Of a stretch of 64,000 nucleotides of DNA, positions 37,958 through 48,550 are shown piece by piece. The notes under the pieces were generated by a model. That model did no database searches. It saw only the letters and a program-made list of their open reading frames with translations, and had not been told where the DNA came from. The DNA lies in assembly GCA_905234695.1 (NCBI GenBank), contig CAJOHZ010000006.1:26629-90628 (forward strand). The letters run 5' to 3'. The number at the start of each line of letters is the position of its first letter. Positions within the stretch are counted from its first letter, which is position 1. Source of the DNA: an uncultured Bacteroidales bacterium. Lineage in GTDB: Bacteria > Bacteroidota > Bacteroidia > Bacteroidales > P3. The translations under genes and the position numbers were made by a program.

Positions 37958-39757
37958 TTATTCGCCCTTCTGCTCTTTCTCAATCTCTTCTTTCAGGCTG
38001 GCCAGCACGCTGAGGTCACCCAGAGTGGTCTTCTCAAGAGTATCGTTGATTTTCTTCACGGTCTTCTTGGTGGCGCGCTCTTTCTTGGCCTCCTCGTTCT
38101 CGACCTTCACACGCTCGTTCTCGGCGGCATCCTGATGGGTGCGGGTGTGAGAGACGACAATCTTCTTGTTCTCCTTGGAGAATTCGATGACCTTGAAATC
38201 GAGGGTTTCACCAGCCTTGGCTTTGGTCTTGTCGGCCTTCTCAAGGTGACGCATGGGAGCGAAACCTTCCACGTCGTAAGGCAGGGTGACGGTAGCGCCC
38301 TTGTCGCTGACCGAGGCAATCGTGCCCTGATGGACACTGCCAACGGTGAAGAGCGTCTCATAGACATCCCAAGGATTCTCCTCGAGCTGCTTGTGACCGA
38401 GGCTGAGACGACGGTTTTCGGCATCGACTTCGAGGACGACGACATCAATGCTGTCGCCAATCTTGGTGAACTCGGCGGGGTGTTTGATTTTCTTGCTCCA
38501 ACTGAGGTCGCTGATGTGGATGAGGCCATCGACGCCTTCCTCAAGCTCGACAAAGATGCCGAAGTTGGTGAAGTTGCGGACGGTGGCGGTGTGGCGGCTG
38601 CCCACAGGATATTTCTCGGCGATAGAGAGCCACGGATCGGGCATCAGCTGCTTGATACCAAGGCTCATCTTGCGCTGCTCGCGGTCGAGGGTAAGCACCA
38701 CGGCTTCGACCTCCTGACCCACTTTGAGGAAATCCTGGGCGCTGCGCAGATGCTGGCTCCAACTCATCTCGCTGACGTGGATAAGACCCTCGACACCGGG
38801 GACCACCTCGACAAATGCACCGTAGTCGGCAATGACCACGACTTTGCCCTTGATATGGTCGCCCTCCTTGAGGTTGGGATCGAGAGCATCCCACGGGTGA
38901 GGAGTAAGCTGTTTGAGACCCAACGCGATGCGGTGCTTGGCCTCATCGAAGTCGAGGATAACAACGTTGATTTTCTGGTCGAGTTCGACGATGTCCTTCG
39001 GATCGGCCACACGACCCCAGCTGAGGTCGGTGATGTGGACCAGACCGTCGACGCCGCCGAGGTCGATGAACACACCATAGGGGGTGATGTTTTTGACAGT
39101 GCCTTCCAGCACCTGGCCTTTCTCGAGATGGCTGATAATCTCGGCCTTCTGGGCCTCAATTTCGTCTTCGATAAGGGCCTTGTGGGACACCACGACGTTC
39201 TTGTACTCGTGGTTGATCTTCACCACCTTGAACTCCATGGTCTTGTCCACATAGACATCGTAGTCGCGGATGGGCTTGACATCGATCTGCGAACCGGGCA
39301 GGAACGCCTCGATGTTGTCGAACACGGTGACGATGAGACCGCCTTTGGTGCGGCTCTTGACGTAACCGGTGATGATTTCCTGGCTCTCGTAGGCCTGGTT
39401 GACGCGCTCCCAGGACTTGAGGATGCGGGCTTTCTTATGCGAAAGCAGCAGCTGACCGTTGGAGTCTTCCTGGCTTTCGACATACACTTCAATCTTGTCG
39501 CCAGCCTTGAAATCGGGGTTGTAGCGCAACTCGGAAGAGGGGATGACACCATCGCTCTTGAATCCGATGTTCACCACCGCTTCGCGCTCGTTGAGGCTGA
39601 CAATGGTACCCTCGATCACCTCCTGCTCAGTGAAGGCGTTGAAGGTTTGTTCGTACTGGGCAGCCATTTTCTGGGTCTGCTCGTTGTTGACTTCTTCTTT
39701 TTTGTCGATAGCGCTCCAGTCAAAATCCGCTAACGGCTGCACATTTTTGTAATCCAT
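37958..39757 (-). CDS. rpsA: 30S ribosomal protein S1
   Basis: Multiple S1 RNA-binding motifs (GVFIDLGGVDGLVHITDLSWGRV, GAFVEVVPGVEGLIHVSEMSW, GIFVELEEGVDGLIHISDLSW). Confidence 0.97.
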   Translation of the reverse strand: MDYKNVQPLADFDWSAIDKKEEVNNEQTQKMAAQYEQTFNAFTEQEVIEGTIVSLNEREAVVNIGFKSDGVIPSSELRYNPDFKAGDKIEVYVESQEDSNGQLLLSHKKARILKSWERVNQAYESQEIITGYVKSRTKGGLIVTVFDNIEAFLPGSQIDVKPIRDYDVYVDKTMEFKVVKINHEYKNVVVSHKALIEDEIEAQKAEIISHLEKGQVLEGTVKNITPYGVFIDLGGVDGLVHITDLSWGRVADPKDIVELDQKINVVILDFDEAKHRIALGLKQLTPHPWDALDPNLKEGDHIKGKVVVIADYGAFVEVVPGVEGLIHVSEMSWSQHLRSAQDFLKVGQEVEAVVLTLDREQRKMSLGIKQLMPDPWLSIAEKYPVGSRHTATVRNFTNFGIFVELEEGVDGLIHISDLSWSKKIKHPAEFTKIGDSIDVVVLEVDAENRRLSLGHKQLEENPWDVYETLFTVGSVHQGTIASVSDKGATVTLPYDVEGFAPMRHLEKADKTKAKAGETLDFKVIEFSKENKKIVVSHTRTHQDAAENERVKVENEEAKKERATKKTVKKINDTLEKTTLGDLSVLASLKEEIEKEQKGE

Positions 39758-39862
39758 GTGTGAGATTTTTGTTTTGTGGCCGCCTGACCGACCGGGTTAA
39801 ACATATATAACTCATTGGGCATTACCGCACTGACAGGAATACGGCTACCCAAGATGAGGTTA

Positions 39863-39870
39863 CAAAGATA
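39863..39870 (-). promoter_or_regulatory. -7 promoter box TATCTTTG for rpsA
   Basis: Reverse complement CAAAGATA. Confidence 0.65.
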
Positions 39871-39921
39871 CGACTTTTTTTGAAATAAATGGAATTAACG
39901 GAAATACTTGAACCTATGGAA

Positions 39922-41304
39922 TCAATTCTCTCCATTGCTCCCCTCCGGTGTTCTCTGTCGGCTGCCGGCAATGGCGTAGAAAAGGATATACGCAAAGCCG
40001 ACCGCGACAAACCAGTAGCTGGCTTGATAGGCACCGTTGCCGAAGAGGTCCACAACCTCCATCATCAGCAGCTGGATGACACCGCCACCGCAGACCAAGG
40101 CCATAAAGAGCCCTGAAGCGCGCTCGGTATAGGCGCCCAGCCCCTCCACGGCAAGGTTGAAGATACCGCCCCACATCACAGAGGTGCAGAGGCCCACACA
40201 GACCAGCAGTACCGCCGGCAGGGGAATCAGATGCAGACCGAAGCCCTGCGCCCCGCCGAAGCCGGGAAACAGGACATAGCACGACTTGACCGGGATGAAG
40301 ATGGCCGCCAGCACCAGCACGATGGCCAGCGAGGCCACCACGGTGAGCATCTTGCGGGCCGAAACCTTGCTGCCCACCAGTCCACCCACCAGACGGCCCA
40401 CCAGCATCAACAGCCAGTAGAAGGCCGCCACCGAGCCCGCGATGGCGCCTGCCTTGGGCATGTCAGCCTCGGGGGACACCGTCTCGTTCGCTGCGGACAA
40501 CTCCGCCACAGGAACGTTCTTGTCGGTTTCATAGGTGGCATAGTACAGCAGATTGACCTCCTTGTTCTGCATCCATTTCTGCATCACGACAGGAGTGCCC
40601 ACCTCCACGCCCACATAGACGAAGATGGCAAGGGCGCCAAGCACGAAATGACGGAACTTGAACAGTCCTTTGAAAGGCAACTGGCCGGGGGCCGACTGCC
40701 GCGACTCCTCGTTCTCGGGTATCTTGGTCAGCAAAATCACCACAAAGGCCAGCGCAAAGATGGCCAAGGCGGTGTACATCAGCGGGAACGTGTCGCTTAT
40801 CTTGGCATCGACAATACTGGGAATCAGCAAGCCGGTGATGACGATGACAGCAGTACCGCACAACGAGTTGAAAGTGCCGCCAAACTGAATCAGCTGGTTT
40901 CCCTTGTTGCCCCCGCCGCCCAGGCGGTTAAGCATGGGATTCACCACCGTGTTCAGCAAGCACATCGAGAAACCGGCCACCAGTGCACCTGCGAGATATA
41001 TCGCGAAACTGCCCACCAGACCGGAGCAGAGCTGTATGCCCACGCCTACAAAGCCCACCGACACCGCAATGAGGGCGGTGGTCTTGTAGCCACGCTTTTG
41101 CAGGAGATTGCCCGACGGAACACCCATCAGGGCATAGGCGATGAAGTTGGCGAACACGCCCAACGCCCCTTGCCAGTTGGGGATGGTGAACTGGTTTTTC
41201 AGAATGTCACCCATCGGCGAAGCCAGGTTCGTGACGAAAGATATCATGCCGAACAGCAGAATCATCACGATAATGGGGACAGTATAGTTCTGCTTCTTTC
41301 CCAT
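39922..41304 (-). CDS. MFS transporter, sugar-transporter-like
   Basis: About 12 hydrophobic segments; N-terminal FucP/GluP-like sequence (FVTNLASPMGDILKNQF...GVPSGNLLQKRGYKTT). Confidence 0.8.
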   Translation of the reverse strand: MGKKQNYTVPIIVMILLFGMISFVTNLASPMGDILKNQFTIPNWQGALGVFANFIAYALMGVPSGNLLQKRGYKTTALIAVSVGFVGVGIQLCSGLVGSFAIYLAGALVAGFSMCLLNTVVNPMLNRLGGGGNKGNQLIQFGGTFNSLCGTAVIVITGLLIPSIVDAKISDTFPLMYTALAIFALAFVVILLTKIPENEESRQSAPGQLPFKGLFKFRHFVLGALAIFVYVGVEVGTPVVMQKWMQNKEVNLLYYATYETDKNVPVAELSAANETVSPEADMPKAGAIAGSVAAFYWLLMLVGRLVGGLVGSKVSARKMLTVVASLAIVLVLAAIFIPVKSCYVLFPGFGGAQGFGLHLIPLPAVLLVCVGLCTSVMWGGIFNLAVEGLGAYTERASGLFMALVCGGGVIQLLMMEVVDLFGNGAYQASYWFVAVGFAYILFYAIAGSRQRTPEGSNGEN

Positions 41305-41332
41305 AATGCTATGTGCGGATTATATCAGGTTA

Positions 41333-44230
41333 TCAGTACACCACAACGCGGGCGGAGGCAAAGCCGTCCACACGAACCATGTAGACTCCCGCCGCTGCGA
41401 GATGGACCGCACTGTTATCGTAGGCGTTGCTGCTGTACACACAACGGCCCAGCGCGTCAAAGACCCTCACCATGCGGCCTTCGGCACCAAGCACTGTAAG
41501 GTTCCGTCCATCCACTGCCATGGCAACCGTCGAGCCTGTCTCGGCATCCTCGATGCCCACAGGGGCGTTCTCGGCGAAGACACCGCGAATCAACACATCC
41601 TCGGTAACGGTGAAGGTATAGGGATTGTTCGTCACATTGTTGTCCCATCTCACAAAGTGGTAGCCCTCCTTGGGGGTGGCCGTCAGCGTGACGCGTGTAC
41701 CGCAGCGATAGACGCCGCCACCCGAGACAGAACCCCATGCCGAGCGGTTGGGGAGCGCGGTAACGGTGTATTCGGTGTTGTCAATCGGAGCGATGGCGCG
41801 CAGCATCCACGAGCCATAATTGCCGTCGGTGGAGAGGTTCTTCCATGACGAGCCGCTATTGGAGGAATAGAGCGAACCGCTCTCGTTGCCGCTCCAGCCA
41901 CTCACGGCGGCGGGATAGGTAACGCCCGGCACCTTGAGGGTAATCCAGAGATACTTGTTGCTCGCCACATTCAACGCCACTGGATTGTCGAAATTGAGCG
42001 TAATCCAGCGGTTGGTATACTGATTGCTGAGGGTAATCGTGCCTTGATAGAGCTGTGCAGACTGCGTGGCCGTGGGCTTGATTTGGGTGCCGGTGGCGAT
42101 AGTGACCGTATAGGTACCCGCCTTCACATTGAAGAACTGGATTCCTTCGAGGAACGGACGAGCCTCAAGGTCTGATGCCGCAAAGCGGATGCCCCACACA
42201 AAGTTATTGGTATTCGAGATGCCGATGGCGGTGGAGTAATCCCCGTCGTCATAACGGAGGGTGTCGCCGCCGAGGTCGGTATAAGTGGCATAGTAAGTGG
42301 TGTTGCCCGTGACAGTCACATTCCGGGGGTTCTCGGTGTTGTTGTCCTGCCATTTGAGGAAACGGTGGCCGGTGTTGGCTATTGCCGCCAGTCGGCGGGT
42401 GGAACCGAAAGTGAGGCCTGTGCCGCCACCCGTGACATGACCGGCCGTGGTGTCATTGGCCACACCCGTGACCGAATACGACGGCGGAGTGACGCCGCCC
42501 GTCGTGTCGCATGGATGCGCAATCACTAAACGCTGTCCGTTGCTGATGGAGGTACCCGGCGTATGGTTGGCCCATGCCACACCCGAAGCATTCAAGATGG
42601 CAAAGCCGCATTCGCTGTCAGTCCGTCCCGTGTGCCACTCCACAATCACTGTGTCGGGGCATACGTTGATTGACTCGATGGAGAAGTTGCCACCGCCGAC
42701 AGTGGCGGTGCCGTAGAGGGTACCCGACGTGGAGGAGAAGGACAAATAAGCCCCCTCCCAGCCGTCGCTGCGGCTGTCGGTCATATTGATGGTCAGCGCG
42801 CACATGTCGGAGGCAACGCACGAAATCTGCGACACATTAATCACCACCGTGTCGCTGTCCTGCACCAACTGGATGGTGGCATGACGGTCGGCGCCGGTGG
42901 TATTCTGCGTGGCCGTGACGGTAACAGTGGTCAGCGCACCGTTGCCGTTGCCGACCGACGGACTCACCGTGAACCAGTTGGCACTGGGGGTGGCCGTCCA
43001 TCCCTGGGCGATATGGCTGTTGCTGCTCACCACAAAGGTGGCGCTGGCACTGTCCTCGCCAGTCAGGTTAATCATATCGGTCGAGACACGCATCGTACCC
43101 GCAGGTTCGATACCGATAAGGGCCTGGTTGCTCTGGTTAAAGGTATTGCTTCCGTTGGAACCCGTACCGCCGCCACCGGGGTTCAGGGCGCCCATCGAGA
43201 AGTAGCCGTCGTACGAGCCGCCCCAGCCCCAGTTGACATAAAACTGGCCGTTGGAGTTATAGCCATGGAACACGAAGGCGTGACCTGCCGAAGGGTCAAA
43301 TCCGGCATAGAGGATGGGGCGGCCGGCGTCCAACTCTGCGGTAAGTGCGGCACACCAAGCTGATTCGTTATAGTTTGCCTTATATATTCCCCTCAGGGTG
43401 TTCTTGTAGCCAAAATAGGTGGGCAGCGCCGTCTGCGCGCTGTTCGAAGAGCCCAAGGTGGCAGCGCCGCTACCGCCGGGGGCATAGCTCATATTGACCG
43501 ACACACCCACATGATAGCAAAGGGTGGCTGTGGCCTGCACCTGTGCCTGCGACGAGGAGCTGGTGAGCTGGGTGGGCATGAGATCCCAATAATAGGTGGT
43601 GCTGCCGAAATCGGCGCTCTGCAAGCCATACCCGGAGAGGGAATAGGAATGCGACCCCGTTCCGATGGCGGGATGGTTCCAGAACTTCATAATCTGCGCC
43701 ATGGCGATGGCGGTGCAGCCAGCCGGCGTGCCCGTGGGGCAGTAGGCGTTGTAGTAAGGGCTCTGGTTCCAACGGGTGGAGAGCATCGGGCTGACCGCGT
43801 GGACACCCTTGGGCTGCTCCCAAGTACCGTTGTACAGCATCTTCCACTGACTCTCGATATAGGGGTCGGGCTGGGCCTGCTGCGAAGCCAGCCATGCAAT
43901 TTCCTCCTCGTACTGGTTAAGCCAGAAACGGATATTGGCACCCAGCTCGCCGGCGGGATTGCGCATCGAATATCCCAACACAGGGTAGGCACAATCGTCG
44001 GCACTGATGATGACGAATCCGCTGCCGTTATTCACGTCGAAAATATAGAACTGGGAAAAACCGGTACCTTCAACCTCACGCAACTCCACCAAGGAGCTCC
44101 CATTGCCGGCTGAGAGATTCTTCAACCAGAAATTCGTAGCCACGGTGCGGGCGTCCTGCACACTCACGGGTGCTGCCATCAGCACTGTTCCACAGATAGT
44201 TAAAACGATAGAAAGGAATAGTTTTTTCAT
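41333..44230 (-). CDS. C10 family cysteine peptidase (streptopain-like) with accessory domains and T9SS-type C-terminus
   Basis: Catalytic Cys in TGTPAGCTAIAMAQIMKFWNHP and His in GHAFVFHGYNSNGQFYVNWGWGG; BACON-like WFTVSPSVGNGNG; C-term VRVFDALGRCVYSS...GVYMVRVDG; start moved to MKKLFLSIV (44230). Confidence 0.9.
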   Translation of the reverse strand: MKKLFLSIVLTICGTVLMAAPVSVQDARTVATNFWLKNLSAGNGSSLVELREVEGTGFSQFYIFDVNNGSGFVIISADDCAYPVLGYSMRNPAGELGANIRFWLNQYEEEIAWLASQQAQPDPYIESQWKMLYNGTWEQPKGVHAVSPMLSTRWNQSPYYNAYCPTGTPAGCTAIAMAQIMKFWNHPAIGTGSHSYSLSGYGLQSADFGSTTYYWDLMPTQLTSSSSQAQVQATATLCYHVGVSVNMSYAPGGSGAATLGSSNSAQTALPTYFGYKNTLRGIYKANYNESAWCAALTAELDAGRPILYAGFDPSAGHAFVFHGYNSNGQFYVNWGWGGSYDGYFSMGALNPGGGGTGSNGSNTFNQSNQALIGIEPAGTMRVSTDMINLTGEDSASATFVVSSNSHIAQGWTATPSANWFTVSPSVGNGNGALTTVTVTATQNTTGADRHATIQLVQDSDTVVINVSQISCVASDMCALTINMTDSRSDGWEGAYLSFSSTSGTLYGTATVGGGNFSIESINVCPDTVIVEWHTGRTDSECGFAILNASGVAWANHTPGTSISNGQRLVIAHPCDTTGGVTPPSYSVTGVANDTTAGHVTGGGTGLTFGSTRRLAAIANTGHRFLKWQDNNTENPRNVTVTGNTTYYATYTDLGGDTLRYDDGDYSTAIGISNTNNFVWGIRFAASDLEARPFLEGIQFFNVKAGTYTVTIATGTQIKPTATQSAQLYQGTITLSNQYTNRWITLNFDNPVALNVASNKYLWITLKVPGVTYPAAVSGWSGNESGSLYSSNSGSSWKNLSTDGNYGSWMLRAIAPIDNTEYTVTALPNRSAWGSVSGGGVYRCGTRVTLTATPKEGYHFVRWDNNVTNNPYTFTVTEDVLIRGVFAENAPVGIEDAETGSTVAMAVDGRNLTVLGAEGRMVRVFDALGRCVYSSNAYDNSAVHLAAAGVYMVRVDGFASARVVVY

Positions 44231-44254
44231 CTCAGTTTGAATTAATTGAATTTG

Positions 44255-44262
44255 CAAATATA
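44255..44262 (-). promoter_or_regulatory. -7 promoter box TATATTTG for the C10 peptidase gene
   Basis: Reverse complement CAAATATA, followed by CA on the minus strand. Confidence 0.65.
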
Positions 44263-44371
44263 CGAAAAAAAAAGCACATAACAACTTTTACTCTCTCACA
44301 GGCATTTTTTTAACCATTATAAACATAGTTGCGGGGCCGCCGATGGCCAGGGTGAGGCTTGTCAAGCAGGG

Positions 44372-45247
44372 TTAGCCTTTCAGGGCTTCCGAACCGCTGA
44401 CAATCTCGATAATCTCGTTCGTGATGGCGGCCTGACGGGCCTTGTTGTAGCTCAGGCGCAGCTCCTTGAGCAACTCGGTGGCATTGTCGGTGGCCTTCTG
44501 CATGGCGTTCATGCGGGCGCCATGCTCGGAGGCCAGCGAGTCGAGGACGACACGGTAGAACTGCGAGCGCAGCGTGAGGGGAATCATCTCGCGAAGAATC
44601 TCCTCCTTCAAGGGTTCGTAGATATAGTCGTTGTTGGACTGCCCTGCCCGACCCGATGGACGGGTCTGACAAATCGGCAAGAACTGCTCGGTGGAGAGAA
44701 TCTGCACCAATGAGTTCTTGAACTGGTTGTATATCAGCTCCACCCGGTCGTATTTCTTCTCGCAGAACTGCTCCATGATGCTGTCGGCCAGCGAGGCCAC
44801 GGCATCGAAGCCGCTGTTGTCCAGCAAGTCGTCATAACTGCCGACCACATTGCCGAACCGCTTGGCGAAGAACTCGCTGCCCCGCTTGCCGATGGTAATC
44901 ATCGCCAACTGGGCGGACGGTTCAGTGGCACGGTATTCTTCAATACGCGCCTGGGCCTGCTTGATGACATTGCTGTTAAAAGCGCCGCAGAGCCCCTTGT
45001 TGGAGGTCACGACGACCAACAGCACATGCTCCAGCTTGCGCACCTCGTGGTAGGGAGTGTGTATGCCGTCGCCTGTATCGATGTCGGCCACAATCTCGCC
45101 CAGCTGCGCGGCATAGGGGCGCATACCGATGATGGCATTCTGCGCACGGCGGAACTTCGCCGCCGACACCATCTTCATGGCCGAGGTAATCTGCTGCGTG
45201 GAGCTGACAGACGCGATACGGGTTCTGACTTCTTTTAAGTTTGCCAT
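44372..45247 (-). CDS. atpG: ATP synthase F1 subunit gamma
   Basis: MANLKEVRTRIASVSSTQQITSAMKMVSAAKFRRAQ; C-term NKARQAAITNEIIEIVSG. Confidence 0.97.
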   Translation of the reverse strand: MANLKEVRTRIASVSSTQQITSAMKMVSAAKFRRAQNAIIGMRPYAAQLGEIVADIDTGDGIHTPYHEVRKLEHVLLVVVTSNKGLCGAFNSNVIKQAQARIEEYRATEPSAQLAMITIGKRGSEFFAKRFGNVVGSYDDLLDNSGFDAVASLADSIMEQFCEKKYDRVELIYNQFKNSLVQILSTEQFLPICQTRPSGRAGQSNNDYIYEPLKEEILREMIPLTLRSQFYRVVLDSLASEHGARMNAMQKATDNATELLKELRLSYNKARQAAITNEIIEIVSGSEALKG

Positions 45248-45263
45248 AATAGTCGTTTACACG

Positions 45264-46844
45264 TTATTTTGCGTACTTCTCGGCCATGTCGAGGGCCACT
45301 TTCTTGAGCGTTTCGAGGTCTTCGTCCAGCAACTTGCCCTTGCGCAGGTTCTCCAGCACTGTGGCGTGGTTCTGGTGCAGGAAGAAAAGGAACTCGCTCT
45401 CGAAATCGCGGACCTTGTCGGTCGGCACCTTCTGCAGCAAGCCTTTCGTGCCGCAGAAAATGATGGCCACCTGGTCTTCAACCGGCATGGGGTTGTACTG
45501 CGGCTGCTTAAGGATTTCCACGTTGCGGGCACCCTTGTCGAGCACCGCCTTGGTGGCGGCATCAAGGTCGGAGCCGAACTTCGAGAAAGCCTCCAGCTCG
45601 CGGTACTGGGCCTGGTCAAGCTTCAGCGTACCGGCGATTTTCTTCATCGACTTAATCTGTGCCTTGCCGCCCACACGCGACACCGAGATACCGACGTTGA
45701 TAGCGGGACGCACACCCGAGTTGAAGAGGTTGGTCTCCAAGAATATCTGACCATCGGTGATGGAGATGACGTTGGTGGGGATATAGGCAGACACGTCGCC
45801 GGCCTGGGTCTCGATGATGGGCAGTGCCGTCAACGAGCCGCCACCCTTCACCTTGTCCTTCAGACAGGCCGGAAGGTCGTTCATCTGGCGGGCAATCTCG
45901 TCGCTCTGGATGATGCGCGCGGCGCGCTCCAGCAGACGGCTGTGCAGATAGAACACATCACCGGGATAAGCCTCACGTCCCGGCGGACGACGGAGCAGCA
46001 ACGAAACTTCGCGGTAGGCCACGGCCTGCTTGCTCAAGTCATCGTAAATCACGAGGGCGTTGCGGCCCGTGTCGCGGAAATACTCGCCGATAGCGGCACC
46101 TGCGAAGGGGGCGTAGAACTGCATGGCGGCGGGGTCGGAGGCGGTGGCGGCCACCACGATGGTGTAGTCCATGGCACCCTTCTCCTCCAAATTCTTCACC
46201 ATGTTGGCCACGGTCGAGCCTTTCTGGCCGCAAGCCACATAGATGCAGTACACCGGATCGCCGGCATCGTAGAAACTCTTCTGGTTGATGATGGTGTCGA
46301 TGGCAATAGCTGTCTTACCGGTCTGGCGGTCGCCGATAATCAACTCGCGCTGGCCGCGGCCAATGGGAATCATCGAGTCGATGGCCTTGATACCGGTCTG
46401 CAGGGGCTGCTCGACCGGCTGGCGGTAGATGACACCGGGAGCCTTGCGCTCGATGGGCATCTCGAACAGCTCACCCTCCACGGCACCCTTGCCGTCGATG
46501 GGTTCGCCGATGGTGTTGATGACACGGCCCACGAGCCCCTCGCCAACCTTGATGGAGGCGATGCGCTTGGTGCGCTTCACCGTGTCGCCCTCGTTGATGG
46601 TGCTGGCCTCGGCCAACATCACAACGCCGACATTGTCCTCCTCAAGGTTCTGAACGATGCCCTGCTCGCCCGTCGAGAACTCCACGAGTTCGCCCGACTG
46701 GGCGTTGTTGAGGCCATAGACACGGGCAATGCCGTCACCGACGGTCAGCACCGTGCCCACCTCTTCCAGCGCCACGTCCAGGTTGACGTCGGCCAGTTGC
46801 TTTTTCAGAATCGCCGATACTTCGGCAGGTTTGATCTCTGACAT
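45264..46844 (-). CDS. atpA: ATP synthase F1 subunit alpha
   Basis: [54 protein letters not shown]. Confidence 0.98.
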   Translation of the reverse strand: MSEIKPAEVSAILKKQLADVNLDVALEEVGTVLTVGDGIARVYGLNNAQSGELVEFSTGEQGIVQNLEEDNVGVVMLAEASTINEGDTVKRTKRIASIKVGEGLVGRVINTIGEPIDGKGAVEGELFEMPIERKAPGVIYRQPVEQPLQTGIKAIDSMIPIGRGQRELIIGDRQTGKTAIAIDTIINQKSFYDAGDPVYCIYVACGQKGSTVANMVKNLEEKGAMDYTIVVAATASDPAAMQFYAPFAGAAIGEYFRDTGRNALVIYDDLSKQAVAYREVSLLLRRPPGREAYPGDVFYLHSRLLERAARIIQSDEIARQMNDLPACLKDKVKGGGSLTALPIIETQAGDVSAYIPTNVISITDGQIFLETNLFNSGVRPAINVGISVSRVGGKAQIKSMKKIAGTLKLDQAQYRELEAFSKFGSDLDAATKAVLDKGARNVEILKQPQYNPMPVEDQVAIIFCGTKGLLQKVPTDKVRDFESEFLFFLHQNHATVLENLRKGKLLDEDLETLKKVALDMAEKYAK

Positions 46845-46889
46845 ATTATCTTGTTTGTGTTATTATTAATTCTTGTTTACAGACACGCC

Positions 46890-47447
46890 TCAGAGCTTGC
46901 TCTCATACACGTTCTCGTCGAACGAGCGACGCAGCTTGGAGAGTTTGCTGCTCAGACGGGCATCATACATGTTGTTGTTGAACTCCATGGAGAATCCGCC
47001 GATAATCTGGGGGTTGGCCTTGGACACCAACTCCACCTCCTGATGGGTGTATTCACCGATGACCTTGCTCACCAGCTCCCGCATTTCGGCATCGGACTCC
47101 ACGGCGGTGGTGAATTGCGACAACACGATGCCGCGACTCTCACGGTACATGTCCAGATAGGCTCCGCTGATGCCGCGCAAGTTCACCGTGCGGTGCTTGC
47201 GCACCACAAAGTTGAAGAACAGGGTGGTAATCTTGCTCACCCGCTCACCGAAGAGGTCTGTCAGTATTGCCACTTTCCGGGCCTCCTTGATGACTGGGTT
47301 GTTGAACACCACGTTCAACTCGCGGTTCTCAGCGCAGACACTATTCACCAGCCGCATGTCCTTGGCCACCTCCTCCTGCTGCCCCGTCTCGCCGGCCAGC
47401 AGAAAGAGTGCCTTCGCATAGTTTATGTTGATTCTATAGTCCTGCAT
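46890..47447 (-). CDS. atpH: ATP synthase F1 subunit delta
   Basis: OSCP/delta-type protein between atpF and atpA (INYAKALFLLAGE...PQIIGGFSMEFNNNMYDARLSSKLSKLRRSF). Confidence 0.93.
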   Translation of the reverse strand: MQDYRININYAKALFLLAGETGQQEEVAKDMRLVNSVCAENRELNVVFNNPVIKEARKVAILTDLFGERVSKITTLFFNFVVRKHRTVNLRGISGAYLDMYRESRGIVLSQFTTAVESDAEMRELVSKVIGEYTHQEVELVSKANPQIIGGFSMEFNNNMYDARLSSKLSKLRRSFDENVYESKL

Positions 47448-47468
47448 TCTTGTGGATTTGATAAAGGG

Positions 47469-47969
47469 TTAGTTCAGGTGGGCATTCTCCAGCTCGTGCT
47501 GAATCAGGGCATCCGCCTTCTGCTTGTCGCTCAGTTCCGCCTTCATCAACTTCTCGGCGATGTCGATAGAGAGGCTGGCAATCTGGTTCTTCAAGTCGTG
47601 TATCGCCTTCAGCTTCTCATAGTTGATGTTCTCGCGGGCGGCTTCCACAATACGGTCGGCCTCTTCCGTGGCCTTCTGGCGAGCATCCTCTATGATTTTC
47701 TCGCTCGTCAGCCGGGCGTTGCGCAGCAACTCGTCGCGCTCCAGTTTGGCCTCCTTCAGCAGGTCTTCGTTGTGCGAAGTCAACTGAGCCATCTCCTCGC
47801 GGGCCTTCTCGGCGGCGTTGAGGGCGTCGGCAATGGCCTCTTCGCGGGCTTTCAGCGATTTCAGGAGCATCGGCCATCCCCACTTGCCGAGGATGAACAC
47901 CAGGATGAGGAACGACACCAGCATCCATACAAATGTGCCTAGACCGGGACTGATTAAAGGATTGTTCAT
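47469..47969 (-). CDS. atpF: ATP synthase F0 subunit b
   Basis: MNNPLISPGLGTFVWMLVSFLILVFILGKWGWPMLLKSLKAREEAIADAL; start placed at CAT 47967-47969. Confidence 0.95.
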   Translation of the reverse strand: MNNPLISPGLGTFVWMLVSFLILVFILGKWGWPMLLKSLKAREEAIADALNAAEKAREEMAQLTSHNEDLLKEAKLERDELLRNARLTSEKIIEDARQKATEEADRIVEAARENINYEKLKAIHDLKNQIASLSIDIAEKLMKAELSDKQKADALIQHELENAHLN

Positions 47970-48058
47970 GTAGGGTAGTTTTATATTAGCGTTGATGTTT
48001 GTTTTCAGTGAAAAGGAGGCCGGGGCCAATCGCACCGACCTCCATTCGTCTGTCGGTA

Positions 48059-48313
48059 CTACTTGAGGACAACCAGCAAGCAGACAACCACTGCGAAGAA
48101 GGCAACACCTTCAACGAGAGCGGCGGCGATGATCATGGTGGAGCGGATGTCGCCGCCAGCCTCGGGCTGACGAGCCATACCTTCCATGGCACCCTGACCA
48201 ATCTTACCAATACCGAGACCGGCACCAATGGTGGCCAGACCGGCTCCGACGGCTGCGCCGAAATAGCCCCAGGCCATCTGAGCGGCAGCTTGCAATAAAA
48301 TTAATAATGACAT
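48059..48313 (-). CDS. atpE: ATP synthase F0 subunit c
   Basis: GAAVGAGLATIGAGLGIGKIGQGAMEGMARQPEAGGDIRSTMIIAAALVEGVAFFAVVVCLLVV; start placed at MSLLILLQ (CAT 48311-48313). Confidence 0.96.
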   Translation of the reverse strand: MSLLILLQAAAQMAWGYFGAAVGAGLATIGAGLGIGKIGQGAMEGMARQPEAGGDIRSTMIIAAALVEGVAFFAVVVCLLVVLK

Positions 48314-48410
48314 AGTTGTGTTGTTTATGTGGTTAATAAATGTATTTCTCGCTCGTACAACGCGTTGGGCCACTTCCTCACCCCTCGCGGGATACGTTCG
48401 TTTGAGGGGG

Positions 48411-48418
48411 CAAAATTA
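48411..48418 (-). promoter_or_regulatory. -7 promoter box TAATTTTG upstream of atpE
   Basis: Reverse complement CAAAATTA, with a TTG about 20 nt upstream on the minus strand. Confidence 0.6.
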
Positions 48419-48550
48419 GTCAAAATATTTCATTCCCGCAACTTTTTGACAGATTATTTTTTAGACAGAATTATAATATACTATCATTCAAACATATAGA
48501 ATAGCGCTATTCCGTGGGGTGTGCGAACCCGCCCAACCACCGCAAAACCG

